Below are positions 10,254 through 20,556 of a stretch of DNA of 64,000 bases, piece after piece (position 1 is the first letter of the stretch; the number at the start of each line of letters is the position of its first letter). A model generated the notes under the pieces. That model was not told where the DNA came from. It was given only the letters and a program-made list of their open reading frames with translations, and searched no databases. Position numbers and translations under genes: made by a program. Source of the DNA: Macrolepiota albuminosa (lineage: Eukaryota > Basidiomycota > Agaricomycetes > Agaricales > Agaricaceae); NCBI GenBank assembly GCA_027475525.1, contig JAMWFC010000070.1:620001-684000 (forward strand). Direction: 5' to 3'.

Positions 10254-13200
10254 TCTAAATATGTATAGATCTGAATGGTATCGATCTATATTTGTAGAAC
10301 TACAGTAGCATCGTGAAAGAGGGAAAGTACATGAAAAATTAACGAAAGTATAAGATGTGCATATACAATAATAATCAGGATGGGATCTACCACACGAAAG
10401 TTATTTGAATACTGACAGCGTTGAAGGGGCTGGCAACTGACCTGAATTCCTGGCTTCACAATCCAAAATTTCTTCTCCTTACACTTTTCTCCAACCTCTC
10501 TGACTTTGGCTTCGATCATATTCTTTTTGACATTGTGTTCCCGCAGGTCCCGATGTATTGTCTCGACGAGGAAGTTGAAACTGCCAGTCTGGAGCGTGGT
10601 TATCTGTTGAAGAACAAAAGGAAGATGCTGGTCAGGAAAGGGTTGTTTGGGAGTAGCTGCCTTTCTTGGTTGAACAGAAGCTGCTGCTGGAGACGACGAT
10701 GCTACACTGGAAGCAAGGGTTGTTTGGGAGTAGCTGCCTTTCTTGGTTGAACAGAAGCTGCTGCTGGAGACGACGATGCTACACTGGAAGCATGCTGAGA
10801 TGTGTTTGAATGAACCAAATGGTCGGGGACGCTTGGAACAACGAAGACGCCGTCGTTCCCGATGACAGGCTTGTTCGACGAAGAGGCAGCTTTAGTTTCG
10901 CGTTTGTAATCTTCGACACATGTCGACACAAAGGTGAAAGGATCGAAAAATAGAGGGGTATCTGGAAGAAAATGTCAACACCTGCTCGGCTCGTTCTATA
11001 ATGTACTTGCCATTAAACATCTGTATCCTGTAGGGGTCAAAGACGCTATATTCGCACTGCCCAATTGAGCTTTCCCAACATGGTCCTTTGACATAAGGTA
11101 TAAGAGGAATGACGACTTTCCTCTTTTTCGCCGTCTTTTTCTCTCCATCTTCTGCCTTTCGCTTCGAAGGAAGGGCAGACAAGTCAGGCACGTCCAGCTG
11201 ATCTATGTCTTCTAGAGAGATCCCAACATCTTCATCATCGTCAACAAGCCAGCTGTCTGCATCAGAGTCCGCGTCATCCTCTTCCTCTTCGTCCTCTACG
11301 TCATCATTAACATCGTCCGCGTCACCAGAAGGCTCATCTTCCCACTCCTCTCCACTGTCATATCCATAGTCAAACACGAGAACGTCCCTGGCGAATGGCG
11401 TCCGTGGTCCTATAATGCGAGAACTCCGTGTCCAAGTTCCAAAATATCCTGGACGTCTATCCTCGGCGAATATAAGAACTTTTGCCGGTGATAGGAAGCG
11501 ATCCTTAAGTCGGGAGAGCAAGGAGCGCACGGCGGCATCATTTCCCTCTATTTCTGCATCAGAAAGTTTGGAGACGATATCACGTACATAAAGAGGGTTA
11601 TAAGTCTTTAGACGTGGATCACGACCTGGTGAAGAGTGTCGCCGCAGGATTTCATTTGGTGATGATAAAGAAGATACGACAGACAATAGATGTTCTGACA
11701 AGGATAATGTGACTATTGCATACAACAGTATATCGAACCAAAACTGCCTACCGGCTGGGCTCATATTTGCGACATTTGGTGTAGAAAGATTAATCACTTC
11801 TCCACCACGATCATCCGCATCATCGTCAATAATAATGACGCCGTCGTGTACCTTCGGCAACGACCTCCTAGATTCTTTGAACCAGTTTACAGGGGCAAGC
11901 TCAGTATCTTTCTTCAAAACGAACGGTTTGAACGTTTTCTCAAATTCAGACGTGACGTTTGAAGGTCCAGCAACAGCAGCGTCACTTTTGAGTGGACTTC
12001 GCGTAAAATCCTTGGGCTTTGAAAAGAAGTTGGCCATAATCGATCGCGATTTATCTTGGGCGTCCTTCTCCTTCTTCTCCTTCTCGGCTTTCGCGGCTTT
12101 CTTTTCTAATCTTCCCTGTTCCTATTACTGGCTTGTGAGCTAGCTGCGCGATAGAGTTACGAAACGTACTTTGAGGGCCTTGGCTGAGTCCACCGGTTTT
12201 GGAGCTCGCGGATGAGCTAGCTGCGCGATAGAGTTACGAAACGTACTTTGAGGGCCTTGGCTGAGTCCACCGGTTTTGGAGCTCGCGGAGCTTGATATTG
12301 CTGGATTTCGGAGTCTGACATTGAGTATAAAGCACTAACCCGAAAGAAATATATAGTGGAAAACCCACTGAATCATCCACCTCCTCTGGCTTCCTCTTCC
12401 GTTTCTTTTTCGACTGTGGCATGGTTCCGTCTTCGGGCGTCGGCTGATACTCGTTCACGTCGAGTCCCTTTTGAGGAAGCTTGGCTGTACCCTTCGGGTC
12501 CAGTATGGCGTCCTTCACGTCTTGAGGGAGTGATTGAAAAATAGCAAGCAAATCTTGCTTGGCCTGCGAGACTGTAAGAACATGCAGATCGTTTGGGAAG
12601 TGTTGCTTACCTGGACCCTTTCTGTCAACCGGCTTTCAGCCTTCTCTCTGGCATTCTTTGGCAGCCAATCTCGATGTTCGTCCTTGACTTCCCATCTCCA
12701 GATGCACACAGAAGCAGGCAACTTTCCTCCAACAGTAATATCCAAGCCATAATTGTTGCGCTGCATTACTGCTTTGATAGCAGTTTCAACTGCATTCGAG
12801 GGCAGAGCTGCTTGTGCTACTGCCGTATTGCCATCGTCATCCTGCGTCGGAAACAATTCTTGTCGTATATGTTTCGTAAGTGCTGGGAGGCTTTTATCAC
12901 TATTTAATGGATTATTCGCTTGTCCTGCTCCGATAGTAACCTAAGAAGACGCACCTTTCATGAGCCAATTTGACGATGAGTGGTAAGTGCTCGTCCGGTA
13001 TGGCCATCAGGGGTGAAGCCCGTTGCTTAATGCGTTCTTCAAGCATTTCACGAAATTGAACGATTTCTAAGTCCAAGACATTGAGTCCTGATAGAAAGGC
13101 AGTAGCCAACACCGTATGACTAACCCTGAAGCGTTTCCGACTGTTTCTCGAACGAGATGCTTTTCTGCTTGAACTGCACCTTCCCGTTCTTCAACTCAAC

Positions 13201-13397
13201 CAAGATCGGTCGAGTTAACTTCTCTACATGTTAATGCGCGTGAGATTATTTGATCTAGGTCAGAGGATCGCGTAGTACTTGCCTTCGAACTCTACGCTGG
13301 CACTCGCCACGACATCAACAGTTACTTCAATGCAGGTGAGTGAAGCACATGGTGAAGGACATATTCGCGTACAATCATTATCCTCCTTGCCCGACAT
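10254..13397 (-). CDS. Chromatin assembly factor 1, large subunit (p150/Cac1-like)
   Basis: Minus-strand gene of several exons. The N-terminal part has KLTRPILVELKNGKVQFKQK, then TAFLSGLNVLDLEIVQFREM and LPASVCIWRWEVKDEHRDWL. The middle part holds a Lys/Glu-rich region (KKAAKAEKEKKEKDAQDKSR) and MANFFSKPKDFTRSPLKSDA. Next comes the conserved core PAKVLIFAEDRRPGYFGTWT followed by an acidic block (long Asp/Glu runs near 11230-11330) and DYGYDSGEEWEDEPSGDADD. The C-terminal helical region reads MIEAKVREVGEKCKEKKFWI. CAF-1 deposits H3-H4 behind the replication fork through PCNA. The start at 13397 (MSGKEDND) and the last exon (ending at 10254, or 10286 if the last intron is not spliced) are provisional. 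Seams at 10638 and 12136 disturb the frame. An apparent GC..AG intron is at 13224-13282. Confidence 0.85.
10638..10791. repeat. 77-bp tandem duplication (assembly seam 2)
   Basis: Period 77, within the C-terminal coding part of the CAF-1 large subunit. Confidence 0.95.
12136..12289. repeat. 77-bp tandem duplication (assembly seam 3)
   Basis: Period 77, at an exon/intron border of the CAF-1 large subunit. Confidence 0.95.
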
Positions 13398-13513
13398 AGT
13401 GGCCAAAAGCCCTTCCACAGCAAATAGGATGATGGAGGCCGAGGACAAGAAAATAGAGAGAACAACGCGACGTGACTGCTATTGTCGCAAGTCACGCGTT
13501 CGTGACAAACACA
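13398..13513. promoter_or_regulatory. Divergent CAF-1/RFC2 promoter with MCB element
   Basis: At most 116 bp separate the proposed CAF-1 start and the RFC2 start. ACGCGT, the MluI cell-cycle box bound by MBF-type factors at G1/S genes, lies at 13494-13499, 15 bp before the RFC2 ATG. A related ACGCGA is at 13465-13470. Regulation is inferred from consensus and gene function. Confidence 0.5.
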
Positions 13514-15032
13514 ATGTCCTTCTTCAACACCAAGGGCGCGTCCATTAAATCAACCCAGAAGCACATAGTTGACCCAGCGCTCCAGCCCTGGGTTGAGAAA
13601 TAGTGAGAGAGGGCGCGTCCATTAAATCAACCCAGAAGCACATAGTTGACCCAGCGCTCCAGCCCTGGGTTGAGAAATAGTGAGAGACTCTGAAAGTCTA
13701 ATAAATATGGTTGCTAATATTCCACAGCCGCCCAAGGACAATCGACGATGTATCTGCGCAGGAGCACACCGTCACAGTCTTGCAGAAGGCTTTGACGTCG
13801 ACAAATGTACGTTGAACATGCAGAGATACAACACGTCTAAGTCTAGCTTAGCTTCCCCACATGCTTTTTTACGGTCCCCCGGGGACAGGGAAAACATCAA
13901 CTATTCTTGCTCTGGCGCGCCAACTATTTGGGTAAGGACAGTGATCGTGCATCGTGCAACACCATCCTAAGGCTATCTTGCAGCCCAGACAACTTCAAGA
14001 ACCGTGTTTTAGAACTCAATGCATCCGATGAACGTGGCATAACTATAGTTCGCGAAAAAATCAAGACCTTTGCCCGTCAAACACCCAGGGCCCAAACCGT
14101 GTCCTCTGATGGAAAAACTTATCCCTGTCCACCATATAAAATCATTATTCTTGATGAGGCAGACTCGATGACACAAGACGCTCAAGGCGCCCTCCGACGT
14201 ATCATGGAAACATACGCTCACATAACGAGATTCTGCCTGGTATGTAACTATGTCACTAGGTCGGTACTTGCCGACGTATCATGGAAACATACGCTCACAT
14301 AACGAGATTCTGCCTGGTATGTAACTATGTCACTAGGTCGGTACTTGACTTTGCCTTAAATCACGCACTGAAGCCTTATACTGTAGAATAATAGAACCGC
14401 TGCATCACGGTGCTCGAAGTTCCGCTTCACATCCCTAGATCATCGTCATCGAGTTCGCGACTGGCTCAGATCGCCAAAGCTGAGAGTGTCAACGTTGACA
14501 GTCCAGTTATCAATGCCCTCATCAGCACATCCGCAGGAGATTTGCGTCGTGCAATTACGTACCTTCAGTCTGCATCACGCCTAGCATCCTCGACGAATCC
14601 TCCGATACCTATAACCCCTGGCGATATCCAGGAGATCGCAGGTGTTGTACCCGAGGTCGTCATTAATGATTTTGCACGGACACTCGGTATTGAAATAGAG
14701 GGAGGTATGGAAGTCGATGAGGCGCCAAAAATGAACAATAGTTCATTCGACGCGATTCAAGGCAAAGTGAAGGATCTTATGAGAGAAGGTTACTCTGCCA
14801 CCCAAATACTCTCCCAAGTATGCATGCAGCACATTCGCATAACATACTTGCTGACCAGACCTTCTAGTTACACGACCTCGTCATTCTCCATCCTACCTTA
14901 AATGGTCGTCAAAAGTCAAAGTGCGCACTGGTATTCGCTGAAGCAGACAAAGCCTTGTGTGATGGTGCTGACGAAGAACTTTGGACCATGGAAATTGGAT
15001 TACGTATCCACAAAGTGGTATCACAATCTTAA
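13514..15032 (+). CDS. RFC2: Replication factor C subunit 2 (clamp loader ATPase)
   Basis: Start [20 protein letters not shown] (ATG 13514), then [10 protein letters not shown] and, after an intron, [19 protein letters not shown]. The Walker A exon is [20 protein letters not shown]. Then come [20 protein letters not shown], the Walker B box [20 protein letters not shown], and [11 protein letters not shown]. The C-terminal collar part includes [20 protein letters not shown] and [20 protein letters not shown], ending [18 protein letters not shown] with TAA at 15030-15032. This is the yeast Rfc2/human RFC4 type; with its partners it loads PCNA. Two seams (13534 and 14194) duplicate exon material. 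In addition the SRC box after IIEPL (about 14400-14465) needs at least two small insertions to stay in frame, so sequence errors or a damaged copy must be considered. Confidence 0.85.
13534..13687. repeat. 77-bp tandem duplication (assembly seam 4)
   Basis: Period 77, in RFC2 exon 1 and its donor site; the PALQPWVEK segment appears twice. Confidence 0.95.
14194..14347. repeat. 77-bp tandem duplication (assembly seam 5)
   Basis: Period 77, in the RFC2 exon with [11 protein letters not shown]. Confidence 0.95.
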
Positions 15033-15125
15033 CAGGGTCCATTGTATAATACTTTGACCTTGTCGGGCAAATAATCATTCGATAAGACGCAAAACATACA
15101 ACGATACTTTATTTTGCACGTTAAA

Positions 15126-15279
15126 GGACAGAGAGAAAGCAATGTGAAAGTGCGACGATATATGAAGACCGAATTCACCGGATGCCAGCGGTGGCTTTTT
15201 GAGGACAGAGAGAAAGCAATGTGAAAGTGCGACGATATATGAAGACCGAATTCACCGGATGCCAGCGGTGGCTTTTTGA
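15126..15279. repeat. 77-bp tandem duplication (assembly seam 6)
   Basis: Period 77, at the 3' end of the Ssb-type Hsp70 gene. Confidence 0.95.
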
Positions 15280-17521
15280 GGGCACGCTTGATACCAAGCT
15301 GTGCCTTTTTAAGCTCGTCAGCCGTCGAGTCCTCGATCTCCAACTTTTCAAGCGCCCTTGCGAGCTCAGCCTCAACCTGACTCTTAGCTCCACGCTTGAG
15401 CTTCATGCCAATCTCGGGCGAAGTGATGGTGCTCTCGACTTGGTGGATGTAGGCCTCGAGATCGGACTTAGCCTCATGGCGAGCAGAGAACTCCTTGTCA
15501 GCCTGCTTGAATTGCTCAGCATCCTTGATCATTTGGTCAATTTCGGCGGAAGAGAGACGGCCAACAGAGTTGGTGATGCCTGAAAATGATGACATGAGAA
15601 GGGATGGTATAAAATGGATATATGGAACGTACTGATGGATGCCTTGCGGCCGGAAGCACGATCCATGGCGGAAACCTTCAAGAGACCGTTGGCATCGACC
15701 TCAAAGGTGGTAACGAGCTCAGCCTGGCCACGGGGCATGGGAGGAATACCAGTGAGCTCAAACTCGCCGAGCAGACGATTGTCACGGCACTGGGTGCGTT
15801 CTCCCTCATAACTAGTGACGAGGTCAGCATGAGAATATCGAGTCCACGAAGATAAGTCGTGCTTACACAGGGAAAGTGACAGTGGTCTGGTTGTCCTCGA
15901 CGGTAGTGAAAGTACGTGACTTGTTAGTTGGGATGGGGGTGTTACGAGGAACGACAACACCAAAGACATCGCCCTGCATGGCGACACCGAGAGAGAGAGG
16001 AGCAACATCAAGAAGGAGAAGGTCCTTGGTCTGCTCGGATGTCTGACCGGTGAGGACGGCAGCCTGGACAGCAGCGCCGTAGGCAACAGCCTCATCAGGG
16101 TTGATGGACTTGTTCAGTTGGCGACCGCCGAAGAATTCAGAGACAAGGGCCTGGATCTTAGGGATACGGGTCGAACCACCGACAAGAACGATCTCATCGA
16201 CCTTCTCACGCGCCATCTTGGCATCCTTAAGGACCTTCTCAACGGGTTCAATAGTGGACTTGAAGGAAGCGGCATTAATTTCCTCAAAGCGAGCACGAGT
16301 GATGTTCGCCGAGAAGTCTTCACCCTGAATTTATATCAGGTCATTTGTTTCCGAAAATTCACATTCGTTTACTCACCTGGTAGAGCGAGTCGACCTCAAC
16401 AGTAGTCTGAGTGACACTTGAGAGAGTGCGCTTGGCACGTTCGCAGGCGCTCCTGAGGCGCCTGAGGGCACGGGCATCGTCGGAGATATCGAGCTTGGTC
16501 TTGCGTTTGAAATCGTTCTTGAAATGCTCCAAGAGTGCGTTGTCGAAATCTTCACCACCAAGATGGGTATCACCAGCGGTTGCCTTAACGGCAAAGACGC
16601 CACCACTGATATTCAAAAGGGAGACATCAAAAGTTCCTCCTCCGAGATCGAAGATGAGAACGTTCTTCTCAGTTTTTGTTTGACGGTCAAGACCGTAGGC
16701 GATGGCGGCGGCGGTAGGCTCATTGATGATACGGAGGACATCAAGGCCAGCAATGGCACCGGCATCTTTGGTAGCCAGACGCTGAGAATCATTGAAATAG
16801 GCAGGGACACTGGCAAGAAATTCCGTCAGAATGGTTCCAATCAGGGTGCAAGGACAACATACGTGACAACGGCTTTCTTGACGGTCTTGCCCAGCTTGGC
16901 CTCGGAGATATCCTTCATTTTGGAGAGGACCATGGAGGAGATTTCTTGCGGGCTGAAAGTCTTGTCTTCGCCAAGGTAGCTGACCTTGATCAGGGGAGAA
17001 CCGTCCTTCTCAATGACTTCAAACGGCCAGTGTGACATGTCCTGGAGCAGGGTTAAGAATTAAATATAGCATACACTCAGCCTCGACTGACCTTCTTCAC
17101 GTCAGGGTCACTTGAGAATGAAGTATCGTCAGTGCAAATCCAGGGCGAACGAAGAGAAGGAAAACATACTCAAAACGACGACCGATAAGACGCTTAGCAT
17201 CAAAGACGGTGTTGCGGGGGTTCATGGCGGCCTGGTTCTTGGCGGCATCACCAATCAAACGCTCCTCAGGGGAAAAGGCGACATATGAAGGTGTCGTGCG
17301 GTTTCCCTCTGTGAATAACATCACTGTCAGCAAATGATAACTGATGCATGCGAGATACACGCACGGTCATTGGCGATGATCTCAACTCGGTCGTTTTGCC
17401 AGACACCAACACAGCTGCAAGAAAAATTTGATCAAACCACCTTTAAGGGAAAGACAGAAAAGACATACGAGTAGGTGGTGCCGAGATCAATACCGATAGC
17501 GCCGTCGAACGCGTCCTCCAT
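15252..17521 (-). CDS. SSB1: Ribosome-associated Hsp70 of the Ssb type
   Basis: Start [18 protein letters not shown] (ATG 17519-17521), then an exon [78 protein letters not shown] and [20 protein letters not shown] are Hsp70 ATPase signatures. The substrate domain has [20 protein letters not shown] and the helical lid has [20 protein letters not shown]. Lid features such as [20 protein letters not shown] place it with fungal Ssb rather than Ssa: there is no EEVD end. Ssb binds nascent chains at the ribosome with RAC. The expected end (KRALKKATAGIR then stop) needs one extra base near 15270; read literally, the frame runs on through the 15126 seam. It is divergent from MRP4, with 124 bp between the starts. 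Confidence 0.92.
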
Positions 17522-17645
17522 TTTTAGGGTGAAAGGGAAAGAAAGAGAAAGGGTGGTGGTGGGTGGTGGTTGGGGGCGAAGATGAAGAAAAAAAATCGAT
17601 TGGTGAGGTAAGCAATTCGTGTGGCACAGCCACATACCAAAACTC

Positions 17646-18593
17646 ATGTCCTTCCGCCCATGGCTGGCTGCGGTAGCCTCTAGCTCCTCGAGGGCGGTTG
17701 CGAGGAGTCCAATCAAGCACTCCGTAAGGTCCTTGGAGACAGCGTCCACTCCACAACTCGAGACAGAGGATGACTGGACGGATTTTCAGCTTCGTCGCGC
17801 ACATGTCGATTTTCTGAGCAAGTGCCGCCCTCAGCCCGAACTTCCGCATAACTAACCTGTTCTTTTTTTAGTCAAGGATCTCAGTAAATATGGGTCGACG
17901 CAGAATGCGAAGAACACTTACAAACCGCGCGACGCGCTGCATAAACCGGCTGCGCATGCTACCATATCTGCCCTCCTTGCTTCTGGTGCACATTTCGGTC
18001 ACTCCGCCTCAAGAATGAATCCAAATTTTGTCCCCTATGCTTATGGTACTCGCGCAGGGATTACCGTCATTGACCTTGATCAAACCCTGCCTATGCTGCG
18101 ACGCGCCGCAAACCTTGTTCGTGCGATCGCTAGCTCAGGTGGCCAAATTGTATTCATTGGCACGCGGCCTGACCTTCGCCCAATAGTCCAAAAAGCAGCC
18201 GGTCGGCTTGGATCTCAGGGCTTTCATGTCGGCGACCGGTGGCTTCCCGGTACTCTAACCAACAAAATTCCTGTCTTTGGCCTCGACGTTGTAAAAGAAA
18301 CAAAAGTCGTCCCAGACCTGGTCATCCTTCTCAATCCTCTCTCCAACATGAATGCCATCCGTGAATGTGCCATAGAACATGTTCCAACGATTGCCATCGT
18401 CGACTCAAATGCCGATCCTCGTATTGTAATGTATCCAATACCTGCTAATGACGAAAGCACGCGAACGGCAGAGATCATAGGAGGTGTTTTGAGCATTGCC
18501 GGAAGGGAAGGGGTCGCTATTCATGAAACAGAGATGAAAAGACGGGAAGAACTCCATGAGAAGAGGAGTAAACCAAATTATTATGGTAGTTAA
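17646..18593 (+). CDS. MRP4: Mitochondrial small-subunit ribosomal protein uS2m
   Basis: Exon 1 starts MSFRPWLAAVASSSSRAVAR, rich in Arg/Ser/Ala as a mitochondrial presequence, and runs to QLRRAH. After an intron with a CTAAC branch site, exon 2 gives DLSKYGSTQNAKNTYKPRDA, then SALLASGAHFGHSASRMNPN and FVPYAYGTRAGITVIDLDQT. The uS2 signature region IVFIGTRPDLRPIVQKAAGR and VPTIAIVDSNADPRIVMYPI follows, ending KRSKPNYYGS. About 290 residues. uS2 sits on the head/back of the small subunit. Exon 2 is partly duplicated, in decayed form, 1.9 kb downstream. Confidence 0.9.
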
Positions 18594-18603
18594 GTCATAA
18601 TTT

Positions 18604-19105
18604 TACAATCTCCATGCAGATGAGCAACATCTTATTACTCGGTTTGCTGGAGATTGAACCAATATACTGCAACACCAATGGCAACTCAGCAAAGTTTGCG
18701 AAAGACATATAGATGACTTACGTTCTGCATCTCCAAGCATATACTGCAACACCAATGGCAACTCAGCAAAGTTTGCGAAAGACATATAGATGACTTACGT
18801 TCTGCATCTCCAAGCCCCTGACATTGGCTTTGAGTTTGTTCAGAGTTCAACATAATCGTCCTCTCCATACTATCAAAAACAATCACCAGCCAGCTTGTAG
18901 GTAGGCTACACCATTTTGAAAACCATCGTCCGGATTGCAATGCATGCCATGGCATCATCGGCAAAATCAAAACGGCCGACCGCACCTGCGTAGACTCCTC
19001 GACGTTCCTCTCTAATGATGAAATGATCTCAATAGCCTTGATTTTAGGTGCCTCAGACACAATTCCAACAGGAAATAGACCTGAAGGCATCAATCCTGCA
19101 GATTC
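18604..19105 (-). pseudogene. Decayed 3' fragment of TRP2 (anthranilate synthase I)
   Basis: This stretch aligns base by base with the last exons of the intact TRP2 gene at 20557-20955, including the final intron and the tail exon. It carries many one- and two-base deletions and substitutions: for example the Gly-rich [16 protein letters not shown] region is broken by at least three indels. No complete frame remains. Similarity ends near 19105, where the intact gene enters an intron. A 77-bp seam (18662-18815) lies inside. It follows the intact MRP4 in the same convergent arrangement as the decayed MRP4 and intact TRP2 farther right. Confidence 0.8.
18662..18815. repeat. 77-bp tandem duplication (assembly seam 7)
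   Basis: Period 77, in the TRP2 fragment, a sequence present twice in the genome. Confidence 0.95.
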
Positions 19106-19706
19106 TATAAAATAACACACAATTGGAAGGGAGTTGTGCATAAAACGCAGACGTTTCTGTCGTGCACAAGATTATATGCATCGAACTGTCAACTCTAATC
19201 AGAATGAATTCTTTACCTCCAATATCTTTTGATTCGATGGTTGTTACTACATACCTACCTATGTGCTGCGAGCTGTTTAAAAACATAACTCTTTGACCAG
19301 AGTCATCCCATGGAAACCCTCTCACAGACACTCACACGGAAACCCTTTCAAGGAGAAAAACATAACTCTTTGACCAGAGTCATCCCATGGAAACCCTCTC
19401 ACAGACACTCACACGGAAACCCTTTCAAGGAGTGGCTTTAGAGTCCCCTCTGTAGCCACATATAAACTCTAAGGTATCAGGAGAAATGTAAAAAAAGTTG
19501 TCCAAAAGGGCTAAGACGTGCACGTGAACTCCATAGAGAAAAGTGCAGTTCAATGGTAATGTTTTTTTCATGTAGATGCTCTTAGGAATCCTGCAGAAGA
19601 CATCAAACATGAGGCCAAATATCACCCTGGCACATTTTGTTGGAAATTTGGTTTATAATAAAATAATACATCATCAAAAAGAGGCCGACAATTAGGAAAA
19701 ATATGC
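19106..19706. other. Spacer between duplicated blocks
   Basis: About 600 bp with no supported gene. It separates the TRP2 fragment from the tRNA-Leu and contains a 77-bp seam at 19279-19432. The sequence is AT-rich towards 19660. Confidence 0.4.
19279..19432. repeat. 77-bp tandem duplication (assembly seam 8)
   Basis: Period 77, in the spacer before the tRNA-Leu. Confidence 0.95.
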
Positions 19707-19802
19707 TGGTAGCAGTGAGGTTCGAACTCACGCGGGTTTGCACCCATTGGGAATCAAGAATTTCTTAAATCCAACGCCTTAGACCAACTCGGCCATGCTA
19801 CC
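19707..19802 (-). tRNA. tRNA-Leu, probable anticodon UAA, with a short intron
   Basis: On the minus strand the acceptor arms GGTAGCA (19796-19802) and TGCTACC (19708-19714) pair over seven bases. The D-arm block TGGCCGAGTTGGTCTAAGGC and the T-arm GTGAGTTCGAACCTCAC are canonical. A long variable arm (GGGTGCAAACCC) marks a class II tRNA. The anticodon region is TTGGATTTAAG followed by roughly ten extra bases, fitting a small intron after position 37, with UAA at 34-36. One anticodon-stem pair looks mismatched, so the precise intron limits are uncertain. Confidence 0.85.
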
Positions 19803-19856
19803 GCTTGAAAGAGTTCGCTCTTTTTCCAGTCTCCTTCAGAGGTGAGGTTGCATTTG

Positions 19857-20452
19857 AGCACGCAGAGTGCGAAGAACAATTACAAACCGCGCGACGCGCT
19901 GCATAAACCGGTTGCGCAGGCTACCATATCCTTGTTGGAGCGTCGCGGATGTGACGAATGTGATGGACAAAGAGGGAACTGCGAACGCGACGACAGGGCC
20001 AATACAGTGGGCACCTTTGTTCACGACGCTCACTTATATACATACCTAGCGGAAGTACCCTCAGTTCCGTTTATACGTTCTGAGGGTACGTTATCTGTAT
20101 ACTTACTTACAATCACACTCATTGACATACCTGTACCTAGATTGATACTTACAACGTATTGTCTAGGTGTTGGTCGCACCAGTTATTGTTTACCGCAGCT
20201 TGTTAGGATTCCAACGATCTGCCCTCCTTGCATTTCGGTCACTCCGCTATCCAATTTTGTCCCCTATGCTTATGGTACTCGCGCAGCGACTCAAATGCCG
20301 ATCCTCGTATTGTAATGTATGCAATACCTGCTAATGACGAAAGCACGCGAATAACAGAGATCATAGGTGTTTTGAGCATTGCCGGAAGGGAAGGGGTCGC
20401 TATCTATGAAACATACGTGAGAAGAGGAGTAAATATGGTAGCTAGGTCATAA
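19857..20452 (+). pseudogene. Decayed copy of MRP4 (uS2m)
   Basis: The first 74 bp copy the start of MRP4 exon 2 (KNNYKPRDALHKPVAQATIS). The copy is then split by a 286-bp insert (19931-20216). It resumes with CPPCISVTPLSN-type scrambled frame and FVPYAYGTRA, jumps over the central 330 bp of uS2, and rejoins at DSNADPRIVMYAIPANDEST before ending in a shortened C-terminus. Exon 1 is missing. Small indels shift the frame several times. The functional copy is at 17646-18593. A seam starts at 20396. Confidence 0.85.
19931..20216. mobile_element. 286-bp insertion in the MRP4 pseudogene, MITE-like
   Basis: Alignment with intact MRP4 (ACCATATCTGCCCTC) shows this block inserted after ACCATATC. ATC occurs on both sides, which would be a 3-bp target duplication. 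The ends show a short imperfect inverted repeat: TTGTTGGA at the left and TCCAACGA at the right. No coding capacity is seen. A non-autonomous DNA transposon is possible; random inserted DNA is the alternative. Confidence 0.35.
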
Positions 20453-20549
20453 TTTTACAATCTCTAGATGAAGTCGCTATCTATGAAACATACGTGAGAA
20501 GAGGAGTAAATATGGTAGCTAGGTCATAATTTTACAATCTCTAGATGAA
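20396..20549. repeat. 77-bp tandem duplication (assembly seam 9)
   Basis: Period 77, at the end of the MRP4 pseudogene. Confidence 0.95.
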
Positions 20550-20556
20550 AACATCA

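Noticed and set aside
13514..15032. RFC2 as a pseudogene
   Set aside because: Its main frame breaks coincide with two seams; the remaining small indels fit sequence error, and all ATPase motifs are intact.
15529..16979. Several long open frames on the plus strand and in the other minus frames within the Ssb gene
   Set aside because: They mirror a highly biased, GC-rich coding exon; only the Hsp70 frame has homology.
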